64,000 nucleotides of DNA from Carallia brachiata. Lineage: Eukaryota > Streptophyta > Magnoliopsida > Malpighiales > Rhizophoraceae. The notes beneath the pieces were generated by a model. That model was not told where the DNA came from. It saw only the letters and a program-made list of their open reading frames with translations, and made no database searches. The translations under genes and the position numbers were made by a program. The stretch lies in the NCBI GenBank assembly GCA_021464245.1, contig JADCRB010000074.1:923020-987019 (forward strand), read 5' to 3'. Below are positions 48,473 through 61,270 of the stretch, one piece after another. Within the stretch, counting starts at the first letter, position 1. Every line of letters begins with the position of its first letter.

Positions 48473-49705
48473 ATGCTTGAAAAGAGACAGACAACAATGT
48501 TTCTGGTGGACAAATTACTGGACAATTGGAGAAGCCTTACACAAGCACGAGAATGCCCTGAAAACTAAATGCTTACTTATTCAGTCGCAAGCAAGAAAAG
48601 GGATGTACTAAAAAGAAAATGGATTTCGTGCAGCTAAAGTCGTTGCTTGTTATTTCAAGCTATAGTTTATTGGGAGTCTGTCTATGGTCAATTTGCTTCA
48701 ACCGATGTGTGTCTAGGCAGCAATGGCAATCATCTTTTGTAATGAATTGAAATCGTTTCCATCTCTTTATTATCTGTTTGCCATAGCAGCTTTCAGGCTA
48801 TCTCCAAACATTAGTCGCTTGATTAATTTGCTTAGCATACTTCCAACCTTGTTGAAGAAGCTCCTACCCGATGCAGAAACAGAATTTGAAACTAGAAACG
48901 AAAAGGAGAAAAAAAGAGTTGAACACTAAGTTGGGCTTGGAATATCCATTTGCAACCCAACAGTCAGGAATCACGTGTAGCCTCAAGCTGTTATAAGCCG
49001 GGTAATCTTTAACTAATCTATTTAACATTCATTTTCAACATATTTGCTAAATCTAATGCCTAAGGATGCACTAAAGATCAGAAGCGTAGCTTAGGGGGTT
49101 CAGATCAAGGTAAAATTTATGGTGTCGAGCCAGATCATTACTTTCCTTGAAGTTGCAAATGTTGAGCCCTCCATATCCAAACACCTTGGACTATATGCTT
49201 AGCCTGCACCGTGTTGGTGCTTCACGCCAAACGCTTCTGTGGATCTGACCGATCAACTGCTCCATTAGGAATAGCATTGAGCACTTTGAACCTGCCCAAC
49301 AAAGTACTAGGAGTCAAATCAAACCATTACCTAAGAAAAGTTCATGCTCTAGACAAAAAATAATAATAATCATGCCAGAAGGTAATATGTAGAAAAATAT
49401 ATAAGCGTACAAACATATTGCATAGAACTTTTTGGCAAAGCTAAACCACCCAGTCCCCCCCCCCCCCCCCCAAAAAAAAACCCAAAAAAAAAAAACCTAG
49501 AGTATGTACCATTGTAAAATTCATCTGTATCAAACAGAAATTTTAGACATTGTTATGCAAGCATGCACAAGTTGTCCAACCTTATGTGAAATGGTATATG
49601 CGAGAGAATCAAATGGCAACCTCAATTATGCACAGAGAAAAGCAGTTGAGAAAAGACATCATACCAGCTCAACTCAAACACCCTGAACAGTGCCACTGGT
49701 GGTCT
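48473..49705. other. Convergent intergenic region between hnRNP and F-box genes
   Basis: Contains the 3' UTRs of two convergent genes. A C18 run followed by A runs lies at 49455-49495. The short open frames here resemble nothing. Confidence 0.55.
49455..49495. repeat. C18 homopolymer followed by A8-CCC-A12
   Basis: Eighteen consecutive C at 49455-49472, then A8, CCC and A12. Such long C runs are rare in plant DNA and are prone to length errors. Confidence 0.85.
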
Positions 49706-51788
49706 TCAAGAGAAAGTTGCCAGGTCTTCAGGTGGTTTGATCCATATATTCTCAAAAGGATCTAGCTCTCCCCAATCATGACACTGCTTGCGAGGATAGT
49801 ATCTACAATCTTCAAGAGAGTATGATATGCAACGTTTTCCAAAGAATCGAACTTTAGAGAAGTAGACACTGTTTCTCATCATTCCAAGGAGGTCGGCCCT
49901 TGACTGTGTTGACAAGAAACTGGCAAAAAGTGTCACACCGTCAAGGGTTTTCAACTCATTCCATACCATCTTCAACTGGTCCAACTTAAATATAATCGGG
50001 TTTTCACTGCAGCATGTATAAATAACCAAGATATCTCCATTATGCTCTGACATGAATTTTCCCTTCCACCAATTTTTAGCAAAGAAATTTTCAGGGCATT
50101 TAGGTGGAGGCACAGCAAGAACATTCCAAGTACGTTCCCTTGGGTTGAAAACACCTAACCAACCAGTGAGACTTAGACAGTAAAAGAGCCCATTGCAGAA
50201 AACAATCTTATTCCAAATACTACTAACAAAAGGCAAGCGATTTTGATAATTGACGGTAACCCACTCGGTTGCTCCAGGATAACAGGTGCTGATGGCAACA
50301 ACTGTGGGACTGATATGCTTAACTGTAAAAACTACACAGCTAGCACATGTCGGGGCACAAGAGAAAGCAACTATCTGAGAAGTCAATTCAAATCTGGGCA
50401 GTTTAACCATTTGCTCAGTAAATGGATTAAAGAAGAATACACGGTGTGTTCTTGGTCTGTATTGCAACAACCATCCATCTTGGGTGTAACAAACTCTGGA
50501 TCCATACAGCTGAGGTAACTCAAGCGAGTAAGTCTTCCTCCGCGCTGGATCATAGAACTCATACAGGCTACCAACTTTGGGAAAATACATCAGCCAAGGT
50601 GACTGGTCGACTACTCTGACAGAATTAGCAGCTGTATGCCATCTTTTACAAACAACAGAAGCACGAATGTTATCATGAAGTGTTAAGTGGCAAAATATCA
50701 GTTCCAGAAGTTCTACTGGGAGGTCTGACCATGTATGTAGTTCCAACATTTCTTTCCTATTCTTTGCTGACGTTCGTTTATCATCCCAGACCGATGCAAT
50801 TAACCTGTAGAGTTGGGCAAACAATTAATAATTGTGCCAAAAGCATTAGAGATATTCTAGATAAACAACATCCGATCAACTATTTCTATAGAAACTCTAG
50901 AAATTATTTGATTTAAGGCATCTTGGTGATGGATAAACTAAACACTCGCAAGATCACTAATTGTAAAAAAGCCTCGAATAGATTTGCATCACAGCGGGAG
51001 ATCTTAGATTTGCATAAATTCTAGCATCACAAATAGAGCATAGTGTTAATCTAAAACTTGAAAGCCTCGAATAGATGTGAAATCAGCAGCAACATACTTT
51101 TCAGTTCTTAAAGGTCTCACCATTCTGGCAAACCAAGACGCCTGTCCATTAGGATACTAGGTCCATTACATGACCCACGAAAAAATGGACTATAAGACCC
51201 AGATCTCAAAAAATTCAATCATACAAGGAACCTGCATGTCAAAGATCATAAGTTCCAGTGTCTAAAACGCTACAATTAGAAGGGTTACTTTCATAAATCA
51301 GTCGCATAAGTCAACAGCTTGACCACCAAAATCTTACGAGGACATAGACACCTATAATTAGGGATGCCTCTAAACCCCAACTAAGCCCAAACAACTCAAT
51401 TGGACTCCAAATTGGCACTAACTCTTTCTACAATTATCAAGCAACAATTCTAAACAAGACCAACAAAAATGAACCATTAGATCAATACCCACTATAAAAA
51501 CAGCGGCTTTCTTATCCCAATTCCCAACAAATTGACTCCCCCTTACTGAACACATCTGACAAAAGCACAGAACCAATAATAAACCCCTTAAGCATGAACC
51601 CATTAAACCCTTAAATTTCTAATATCAATCAATGAAACCCCCCAACTCTATGGAATTAAATTACAGTTCAAAGAGGGCAAAAAAAAAAAAAAAAAAGCAG
51701 AAAAAGTCTTCTTCTTTTTTTTTTTAATTTTTTGCAATCAAACAAAAGGCACTTACGTTTTCAATTTCCTTCTCTTTCTCCCAGCCAT
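49706..51788 (-). CDS. F-box protein with DUF295/kelch-like C-terminal domain
   Basis: Two minus-strand exons: 51788-51757 (32 nt, MAGRKRRKLK) and 50804-49706, with donor GTAAGT at 51756 and acceptor CTACAG before 50804; 1131 nt, 376 residues. The large exon is also open a little further upstream from a TTG, but the acceptor and the basic first exon make the spliced start better. The F-box lies at about residues 34-78 (WSDLPVELLELIFCHL, NIRASVVCKRWHTAA). It is followed by a repeat-like domain (SPWLMYFPKVGSLYEFYDP, GWLLQYRPRTHRVFFFNPFT, NGLFYCLSLTGWLGVFNP) and a DUF295-like end (RNSVYFSKVRFFGKRCISYS, CHDWGELDPFENIWI). F-box proteins select substrates for SCF ubiquitin ligases through SKP1; the target is unknown. 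It is similar in layout to plant proteins annotated as F-box/kelch-repeat. No frame defect. Confidence 0.92.
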
Positions 51789-53640
51789 TAATGGGTGCCC
51801 AATCAAGCAATTCAGTTCACAGTCACTTCATACAGAGAGAGAGAGAGAGAGAGAGAGAAGGAAATGAAGCTTCAGTGCACGGCAACTAAATATGTGGAAG
51901 TAAGGAAAGATGGGCAAACACGTGTCGGTGTAGGTATTATCTGGTGTGGTATTTGGCATTTCTTACATCTGTGGTTGCCCAATGATAGTTTGCAACGTCG
52001 GTAACAAGTCGGGGCCTCTGTCTTCCGAACACAATGAATTCTGAGCGTCGTCGGTTTTTTCGCATCGAATTTTTCCCTTTTTCCTTTTAAAAAAAAGCAA
52101 ACATTTGCGTCAACCCTCAGCACAATAACCCGTATTTACGTAATATATATTATTAAGTTATAAAAAATATATTATATTTAAAAAAATATAAATAAATAGA
52201 TTATCATATACAGTTAAATAAATTGGAGTCTTTTTTATACTTCTTTTTACGTACTTACGTGGCTATTTGAAAATTTTGATCGTGCTCCCCCTTCGCTTAT
52301 TGTAAATTTGATGAGACACTCTATTTCCTCTTCTCCCATTTGTACTGTTTAATAGATTTGGAAAACTTGATCGCCAGGAAGAAGAGTGTTCTTACGTGGC
52401 CTGAGATATAAGCTCGAAAATAATTCTACTGTAGGTCCAGTCAATAAGAAAAAATAATATTTTGAATTTTTTTAAAAAACTTTTAAATTTTCAGCTAAAA
52501 ATCAACGGATGTTCAACTAGTACAATAATATATGTAATAGACAAAATAAATCATGTAATGAATTATAAAATGTCTAGTAACATCCAGTTGCATATTCTTT
52601 CTATTGCACATTTATTGTCGTAGTTGCACACGTGATAAATTTGGGCAGAAAAATTAATATGTCCATAAAAATTGAAAAAATAATTTTTCATGAAACAAGG
52701 TCCAGGGATGAAATTGGGCTGATTTACCCTTTATCCAAGGAAGAATAACGTTACTCTTCTCGCGGCGGATCCTGGGATTTTAAACTTTTGGCTCTTTTTG
52801 GCACAGATGGGCCAACAATTAATTGTTGCCAATAATCAAGTGCCAATTATGGTAGGGAAGGGAACAACCGAAGAAGGATGGATGGAATCCTATTAATTTC
52901 GTAATATAATGATTTTAGTAAAAAAAATAAAAAAATAAAAGAAAAGAAGAAAACGCCCGGAACCCTAATTTCTGTTTTATATTTCTTTAATTTTCCAATT
53001 CTTCTCATGTTCATCCAAAACAACAAAATTATGGTTCCAATCCATTGAGTTATATCAATCAGCTATCACTATATTGATATTAGAATTGTTTTTAAAATTA
53101 AATGTCTCCAATTTGAGTTCTAGTTAAAACTAATCAACCAAAAAAAAAAAATCCGTGAGTTAAAGTCATAGACTTGAATATATGGTTGTTCCAATGAACC
53201 AATAAGCAGTCTTCTAGATTGTATTATGCACAATGTGTTTGGACTTATTGAGTCCATGTAATCCCAACAAATAATATGGTTCAGTATTGGGACGTAAATA
53301 TCTGCGGACAAGCATAAGATTGTGGATCTAGCCCATGTGGACTCCCATGGAGGCTATGCCAGTTACAGTATTTGAATTCAGAAAGGAAGGACAAGTGATC
53401 CATAAATAAGCAGGTTTGGTGAATAAGGTCTGCATAAAATTAAAAAGAGGTAAACCAAAATAATTATAATTATAATAATAAAAGAAGGGATTCTTTTTTT
53501 AATCCAGTAGAAGGCTTATTGCTATGAATGAAGGTAGTTTCTCCTCCTATAAATTTTACACTATTTTCTTAAAATTAGAATTAAGACTTTTATAGAAAAA
53601 GTTTAAGATTTAACCATTGAGATGTATTTTAAGAAATAAT

Positions 53641-53684
53641 ATTGTTGTAATGTTTGCTCCCAAAAAAAAAATTGTTGTAATGTT
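53641..53684. mobile_element. Tiny poly(A) insertion with 14-bp perfect direct repeats
   Basis: ATTGTTGTAATGTT occurs at 53641-53654 and 53671-53684. Only TGCTCCC plus A9 (16 nt) separates the copies. It reads as the last few bases and tail of a retroposon with its target-site duplication. Confidence 0.5.
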
Positions 53685-53691
53685 GATAACA

Positions 53692-54005
53692 GGGATTATA
53701 CTCATTTTCGTCTTAAACCTTTATAAATTTTTTAATTTAGTTTTAAACTTTTGAACTTTTTTCAATCGAATTCCAAATCTTTCAGTTTTTTTACAAACTA
53801 GTACTTCGGTTAATGAAAGTTAGTCAAACTATTAAAATTAACCATTGACCAAACGGAGATAACGGTTTAACTGACTTCCGTTAACAGAACTACCAGTTTG
53901 TAAAAGAATTGAAAAATTTAAGACTCAATTGAAAAATTTGAAAGGTTCAGGACTAAATTAAAAAAAATTTATAAAGATTTACGATCAAAATGGTTGTAAT
54001 CCTCG
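53692..54005. repeat. Fold-back (long inverted repeat) element, copy 1
   Basis: The left arm from 53692 (GGGATTATACTCATTTTCG and on to about 53830) matches the reverse complement of the right arm (about 53865-54005) over roughly 130 bases with scattered differences. Paired words include TTTATAAATTTTTT, ACAAACTAGTAC/ACAAACTGGTAG and GTTAATGAAAGTTAGT/GTTAACGGAAGTCAGT. Outer ends share GATTA. The whole could fold into one hairpin. This is typical of MITE-like fold-back elements. Confidence 0.6.
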
Positions 54006-54618
54006 TTTGGATAAATAGAAAAAGTTAGAAGAAAAAAAAGTGATGAAAGAAATGATAGAAAAAATTATTATCTCTCTCTACCTATGGAAAATAGTCTGTA
54101 AATCTTATCTTAAAATTCAAATTTAATAACTATTATATTATAATTAAGAGTATCACTATACAATTACGTAATTTGTAGTATACAAAAGACATACAATTAA
54201 TTTAATAATTTATTTTTTAATTTTAATATTTTTTTACGATCCAATAATTTAAATTTTTATATATTAAATTTGGATCTATCGTGTTTGGCAACGAATTTCT
54301 TTAATAATAAACAATGCTTTTCTTAGTCTCCCTTTTTTCTTTCTAAACCGCTCTTACTCGAAATTTTACAAATCAGGTCGCAAGTATTTAAAAAATTCAT
54401 ATTCAATATTTATTCATAATCAATAAAGTAGTGACAAAAAATATAATTTGTACAAATTTTCCATTTTCCATTTCAATGTAATTTACTATTTTGTAGAGTT
54501 ATTTACAACATTTCTAAAAAAAATGTAAAAAAAATAAACGTGCAAGTTTAATATTCATAAGGTTAACGCATAATTATATTTATCTCCCCAACAAAAAATA
54601 CAATGTATGTCTTCTATT

Positions 54619-54927
54619 GAGATTACACTCATTTGGTTTTAACCTTTATAAATTTTTTCAATTTAGTTCTAAACATTTCAACTTTTTTAATCGAGTTCTA
54701 AATTTTTCAGTTCTTTTATAAACTGGTACTTTCATTAATGGAAGTCAATCAAACTGTTATATCTGTTTGACCAATAGTTAATTTTAAAGGTTTCATTGAC
54801 TTCCGTTAATGAAAGTATCAATTTGTAAAAAATTGAAAGGTTTAAAACTCGATTGAAAAATTTAAAAAGTTTAAGACTAAATTAAAAAAAATTATGAAAA
54901 TTTAAGATCAAAATGAGTATAATCCCG
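54619..54927. repeat. Fold-back element, copy 2
   Basis: Same family and same orientation-symmetric layout as copy 1, beginning GAGATTACACTCATTT and ending in the complement of GGGATTATACTCATTTTG. The arms again contain TTTATAAATTTTTTC and AAACTGGTACTTTCATTAATG words. About 310 bp long and some 610 bp from copy 1. Confidence 0.6.
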
Positions 54928-56185
54928 TTGATAACATATCTCCCTCCAGGGTAATTTAAGTATTAATTAGTACAAACCCAAAAGTTAAAATGTATGCTTC
55001 CTTTTTAGGTTATTGTATAAGGGCTAACACGTACATATTCTATATATTTGCCATTGTTCATTTCGAATAAGAGCACCACTGTGTGACTGTAAGTAATTGT
55101 AATATATGATATAACAGGTGAAATATACAATATTTTTCTGTATATATAAAAAAATATACGATATATAAAAAAAATATATGACTCATTTGAATAACCATAT
55201 GCTTCTCAAATTAAAAAATTTTAGTTCTTAATAGTTATTCACATAGTCGTATAGTTTTCTTTGACATGTTGCATAATTTTCTTATAATTCTTCTATCACG
55301 TCGTATATTTTTTCTGTTCACACGGGTCGTATATTTCCTTTAAAATATCATATATTTTTTTTATAAATACAAAAAAATGTTGCATATTTTCTTCATTGTG
55401 TCATATATTGCAACCACTAAATTTTGCAGCTACCAAGATTTTCTGTCCACATAATTGAGTCAAAGAATGTGTTAAAAAAAAAAAAAGAAGACAAAGAAAT
55501 TTAATTTGAATATTTATCTTTAGCCTTTTTTTGGGGTGCTGGGGAGGTGGGGTGTTTTCTTGCATATCTTCCCACTTTATAACAATTGAAAACTCTGTAG
55601 TTTTTAAAGGCTTCAACCAACCCAGAATTAAGTACTTGATTAGTTGATAGTCAATATTGTATTTTCCAAAATAAATCAAATCCAAATTATTCAGCAGCTT
55701 TCTCACGGATTTTATAAGAAAATTTGTGTTGGACCCATGATTAATTTTTCAGTTACTTTAAAACTAATTTCCTTCCTACCATCCTCTTATTGCCTTGATG
55801 GCAATGCATCCATGACCTTAAGCGTTCGAGGAATGGTAGTATCAATAACATCCAAAACCCAAAAAAACTGATTTCTTTCTTACCGCAAAACAAACAGGAA
55901 AATATTCCTTTTTCACCTTCTTTCCCATTCGATTCTTTTTCACCCTTTTCAACGAATCCAAACAGAGTGTTACGCTTTAGTTAAGGCCATACACTCTATG
56001 GATCGCACCCATGACTTTGGCCACATCAGTTGTAATTTAGGAAAAAGAAAAAGACAAGCAAGCAAAAGAAGAACCTGCACTAATGCATTAAAGAAAATTA
56101 ATTTTATGATATACACGCAAAATTTTGACACGGAAATGATGTTGTTCTAAAAAATTATAATTGCAACTTTTGGTTCTACCAAAAT

Positions 56186-56236
56186 AAAACTACAAATGTT
56201 TGATAAATAAAAAATAAAAAAAAAAACTACAAATGT
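56186..56236. mobile_element. Tiny A-rich insertion with 14-bp direct repeats
   Basis: AAAACTACAAATGT occurs at 56186-56199 and 56223-56236, separated by 23 nt of TTGATAAATAAAAAATA-type sequence. This resembles an A-rich retroposon tail with its duplication. Confidence 0.4.
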
Positions 56237-59200
56237 ACTATTTAATAATTATAATTACACTTATTGTAAGACTGTGCTATTACAAAAATCACAAAGGTCC
56301 CACAATCAATTATTCAAATCGTTTATTAATCGCCAACGTCGTCACTCTCGTCAAGCGCAAAAGGAAACTTGATTTTGAACGTTTAACTTCTAGATACTTC
56401 TTTTTTTAAAATTTATTTAAGTCACTTAAGCCAAAAAAAAAAAAAAGCTTCTAGAGAGGGGATGATTAAAAATGAGGTTCTGGAAGAGGAGGAAGATTCA
56501 ATATTGTACATGCTATTTTCCTTATCATAAAGTCACGAGCTGACTCTTTTCTTTGCAAATTCCAAAACCTTTCGACCATGGAGAATCCAGGATTCAACTC
56601 CTTGGATATCCCATTCCATACCATTCTTTTATAGTTCATTTAGAAGCCTTTCGGCCTGTAAGCAATACAAAGAAAAGTACTTCATAGTCATCTAAAATTA
56701 GAATTCAAGATCCGTAAAATGAAAGTTTTAAATTTTAACCATTAAGGTATAAATTTTTTGAAAAATCAATGACATAGTTTATATATTATAAATAAAAAAT
56801 TCTCATGAATAATTGGCAATTATTGATATGATGTTAAAAATTGAATTGTGATATTACCTGAATTCAATAACCAGGAAAAAAAAAAGTCTTGAAACTTTTA
56901 GGACAACAAAGCTATTTGTACAAATTATCCACTTAATTCACTCAATAGGATGGGCTTCACAGGATTTTCATTAATTTGTTCATCTTATAATGAAAATTGT
57001 CATTTAACTATCATCTTCTATAATGTGAAGTTACTTAGGTAGATGAGTGATGTCGTCAATTTTTTGAATTATTTTTTCGACTATATTATGTAAAAAAAAT
57101 TTAAAAAAAAAATTGTCAGAAAAAAGATGGGTCTCTTACCTTGTCTTGGTGTGGAAACTCACTTTCCGTTCGAGAAGACACCTTTTTTTTTTTTTTTTTT
57201 GGGAAAATTGAAGAAGCTTTTAATATGTCATCGCCCACGTCAGCACCGTTTATTGATGGCGGCTTTTATTTAGTACATAGTTTGTTGGTACATAGTTTTC
57301 TTAGTGGGGCAGCAGGAATCAATCTGACCATCGAACGGCAATGAAATCGCTATCCAAATTCCATTGTGATTTGACTTCCACTTCATTCCACGCCCGTCCC
57401 CCCTTGTCATGATCCCAAAGCCAGAAAAATGTTGCATTTATGGCTTGGCTTAAGTAGGATCATTTTAATTAGTTTGATCTCTCTATGCTTTTCATAGTCA
57501 AGATGTGCCTGTCACATGGCTGAGATAACAATGGATTAACGAAAAAGGTCAAAAATATCGGCAGAAAGAATGTGAAGAGTAGAATTAAAAAAAAAAAAAG
57601 GAACAAAAATCAAAAAGTATCCAAATGTTGCAAGTGAAATTTTATTTTATTTAAGTTTTGCCTTTTAATTAATTTAATCTATCTCTTTGCTTTTCATAGG
57701 ACAAGATATGCCAGTAGAATAAGACTTTAGAGAAGACTCTCTCAGATTGAAATGTAGGAAGGCCTGTGGATTGTAGATAACTATGTATCTATTGTAAATC
57801 CTTTTTTCTTTTCAAGTTCAAACCTCCTGAATTTACAAACAAGTAACAGTAGAGTTTTTTTTAGTTAATTAATTTTAATGAACTCAAACTTAAGAGAAAC
57901 AACACAATTTCTAACCCTGTCTTGTATTAATTTCAACACCCAACTATATGTGGATTTACTTGGAGAAAATATGAAATAATCAAATAAGGCCATATCTATA
58001 TTTATATTAAAGAGATAAATATGGTTACAATGCTAACTTACAATCATCAAATATGTAAACTGAAGTCAGATGATACCTATATATATAAGTATTTAATACT
58101 TATTGATGCAAAATAGCGCTAAGTAAACTCTCTTGTTCTGTGGCCTTTGAAAAACATTTGAAAGGGCCGGAGAAAGAGGAAACTATTTTACAAGCATATC
58201 CTACCTGCTCAACCAATGAATTTGTGTAATGGCATCGATTAATTTTAAATATAAATGAAAATTTTCAGACTTTTTATTTATATATTCTTTAAATAATGAC
58301 TTCCATTAATTTTTTTCTTGCTAAATCATTTGAGGAGCGCTCACATATAAAATCTTCGGAAAACAGAATTTAAATTAAAAATGAACTAAATAAACCGAAA
58401 TAATCGTTTGTAAAGAACATATTTTTTTCATAAAATTATCGTTACAGCGAAACCCGGGCGACAGTCTAGTTATTGATTCATTTGTATGCAGTTACTGGGC
58501 AAAGAACGACAAATCACATATCAAATTAAAGTTGCGTTTTCCGAAAGCAATTAAAAAAAAAATGTATAGTTGTCCAACTGATTGTAAGTCTTCCCATTAA
58601 TGTAGACAACATAGTTGACTATCAACTAATCACGTCTACTTCTGTCAAAACAACGATCGTTTACTTTGATTAGAGAGCCAACCTAGTTAAAGAACACATC
58701 TTCCATAAATACTTTCTAGACATACAGTATCGACGCACGATAAATATATAATTATTTAAACAGTTAGATTATAAGAAATATATTATATTTTAAAAAATAA
58801 TAAATTATTGAATATCATCAAATTAATTGTGTAATATTATTGTTATTATGTTCTAATTGATTAGCCTCTCTGTCTCTCACAATATTATTATGTTCCGAAT
58901 TCCAATTGATTAATTCTTAATTTCTTATTTTGTGAGGTGATAGTTTAGTAATAATTGACATGTCTTCTCCATATTTGACATGAATTCCAGTCCCAGTGAT
59001 TGGGCTTAGAGATGGTATTCCTCTTTTAATTGTCAATTGATTTATGTACTCGTAGTGCTGGTTCTAAACTCAATAATCACCGTAGTTGGTTTGATGGAAA
59101 TCCGCTCGAATCCAACAGTGTTTGAGTGAACGTCTTTTTTTGTAAATTGACTTGAATGAAGCATATTAAATAGGGTAATTCCAACTTCGACCTATATTTA

Positions 59201-61160
59201 CGATAAATTTTTTTTTCAAGTTCAAAAAAAAAAAAATCCTAATTTCCTACACTATTTGTCCACTTATATAAATGACCATTTCAAAAGAAATTTCTTTGGA
59301 ATTTCCATTTCGTACGAACATGTGTAGATGTTCGAATGTGCACTAGTCTTTCGACTGAAAACTCACGTATTTCATTTGTCTCGCTCATTTATTAAAAACA
59401 TTTATTTTGGAGTAATATGATAATAATTTATTGTGTTTATTTTAATCATAATCTAGATTTGAGTCTTTTTACTATTATTCGTCTCAATAAATGAGAATTT
59501 ATATTAAGACACAGTATTGAATTATAAATTTATTAAATTTGAAGTCATATATAAATAAAATTCACTCAAATACAATAATATTCTAATAATAGATTCTTTA
59601 TATAAAAAAAATTAATTGTGAATATCAATCGGTAACTCTCAACTTTAGCCCTCAAATACAAAAATTCACATAACAATAATCATCTTTTTTTAATTAAAAA
59701 ACCATATTAATTTTATTCAATAAAATTAAAAAAAAAATTGTGTTCATCGTCGGCTCTCCTACTTTTATAATTGCCTTCAAAGATTCCTCGCACCATCAAC
59801 TGCCAGATTACCTAACCATGTCACCAGCAATTTTACGAACTAATCTTAATTATATTGCCAAGGCTGTGTTTTTTGACACGTGTGAAAGAAATCTAATGGA
59901 AAGCACCCAATTCCAGAAAAAAGATGTTGATGATTGCCATAATCATAACCAACAACACCAGCTTCCGATTTGACCAACTTAAAAAAACAAAAAAACAGTG
60001 CTTACAGTGGGACTAGGAAGAGATTGGTTATATTATTGAGCATGGGATTAGCTTTTTAACCTTAGAAATGATTGGGGAAAAAAGAGAAGAATTGCCTTGG
60101 CGTTTCGCATGGACGGATTTAATTATGAAGAAAGTTCTACTATAATTTTATCAACAAAAAAAAAAGCTTATTATGTATAAATAAAATGTATAACGAGAAC
60201 TGCTGTCCAAGTTTCAATCAATCAATCGGTGGCCAATTATACAGCTAACATGAACTGTTAGTGATTATCAATTTTTGTTTGTTTTAAGTGAAGAAATAAA
60301 AAAACATAAAGGAAAACAAAAAACAAAACAGAGTGGCTAAGCATTGGAGTTGTTGGCAGTTGGCACCAATTCTGTGTGCTTGGGTCGTTAATCGTCATAA
60401 AAGTTACGTTAACCATGAACAAATTTGGGTTAATAAAAGGAAAGTAGTTATCCATTACAGTGGGATAACAATCCTATTCAAATATACCACTCAAATGATA
60501 TCATCAAATATTGCAACCATCGGTGCAATAAAAAAAAGAGGTGTTCACTGTTGTTATATTAATAGTCTTTGTTTGACTCTCTGCCGAGATTTTAGGGAAA
60601 TTAAACTTTATTTCATTATTATGAAATATCACCATTATTTTTTAATTTTTTATGACAAAAAAAATCAAAATTTGAAACTAACCCTAGGTCAACGTTTTAC
60701 TATTGTATGTCCAGCACTGTACCTTTCTGTAGTCTTTTTTGACAAAAATTTTAGTTCTATTATTATTATTATTTTTTTGTCTTTTTTTTTTAGAAAATAA
60801 TATACTATTAAAATTTTTTAATGTATATTAAAATTTTATGAGGAAAAAATTACATATGCATATAATCATAGGTACAATGTTAGCAAGTGAAAATATAAAT
60901 TGTTAGATCGTTAAAAATATATTAAATTAAGAAAATAAATAAATTATTAAATTAATTATTTATTTTTTTACGTATTTAAATTACGTAATTACGTAATAAT
61001 ATTCGTATTTTTCAAAGAACAATTTTGAAAGAAAAAGGAAGTAGGCGCCCACCGGAACCAGCCCCCACTCAGCACGAGTCAACAAGTTGAAACTGTCCCT
61101 TTCCTTCTTTCCCTCCAAAAAAGTTACTATTCTCTCTTTCTAATTTCTCCAAGATTCTCT

Positions 61161-61167
61161 TATAAAA
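61161..61167 (+). promoter_or_regulatory. TATA box of the 61271 gene
   Basis: TATAAAA lies 110 bases before the start codon and about 40 bases before a CT-dinucleotide tract (61208-61229), a common plant TATA and pyrimidine-patch arrangement. Confidence 0.6.
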
Positions 61168-61270
61168 ACCTATCCTTTTAATCGCTTTCCTACGCAACAC
61201 ACACACGCTCTCTCTCTCTCTCTCTCTCAAAAGAAAATTTCCAATTTCTCTGTTTTTGGCGTGAGGAAAT

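Larger units (their letters stand above)
51789..61270. other. 9.5-kb gene-free AT-rich region
   Basis: Promoter and GA-repeat (51835-51858) of the divergent F-box gene at the left; TATA box and CT-rich leader of the next gene at the right. Between them I see no protein with family resemblance. Contents: a tiny poly(A) insertion (53641-53684), two fold-back elements (53692-54005 and 54619-54927), another poly(A)-type insertion (56186-56236), a T run (57184-57200) and many short A/T tracts. The longest open frames (e.g. 60333-60800) are AT-biased and have no recognisable motif. Confidence 0.6.

Noticed and set aside
49972..50574. Short open frames overlapping the F-box exon
   Set aside because: Shadows of the 376-residue F-box protein in other frames.
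51835..51858. GA repeat considered as a functional GAGA element
   Set aside because: Simple dinucleotide repeat in a 5' leader; no further evidence of function.
60333..60800. 155-residue plus-strand open frame in the gene-free region
   Set aside because: AT-driven composition, no recognised motif and no promoter or splice context.
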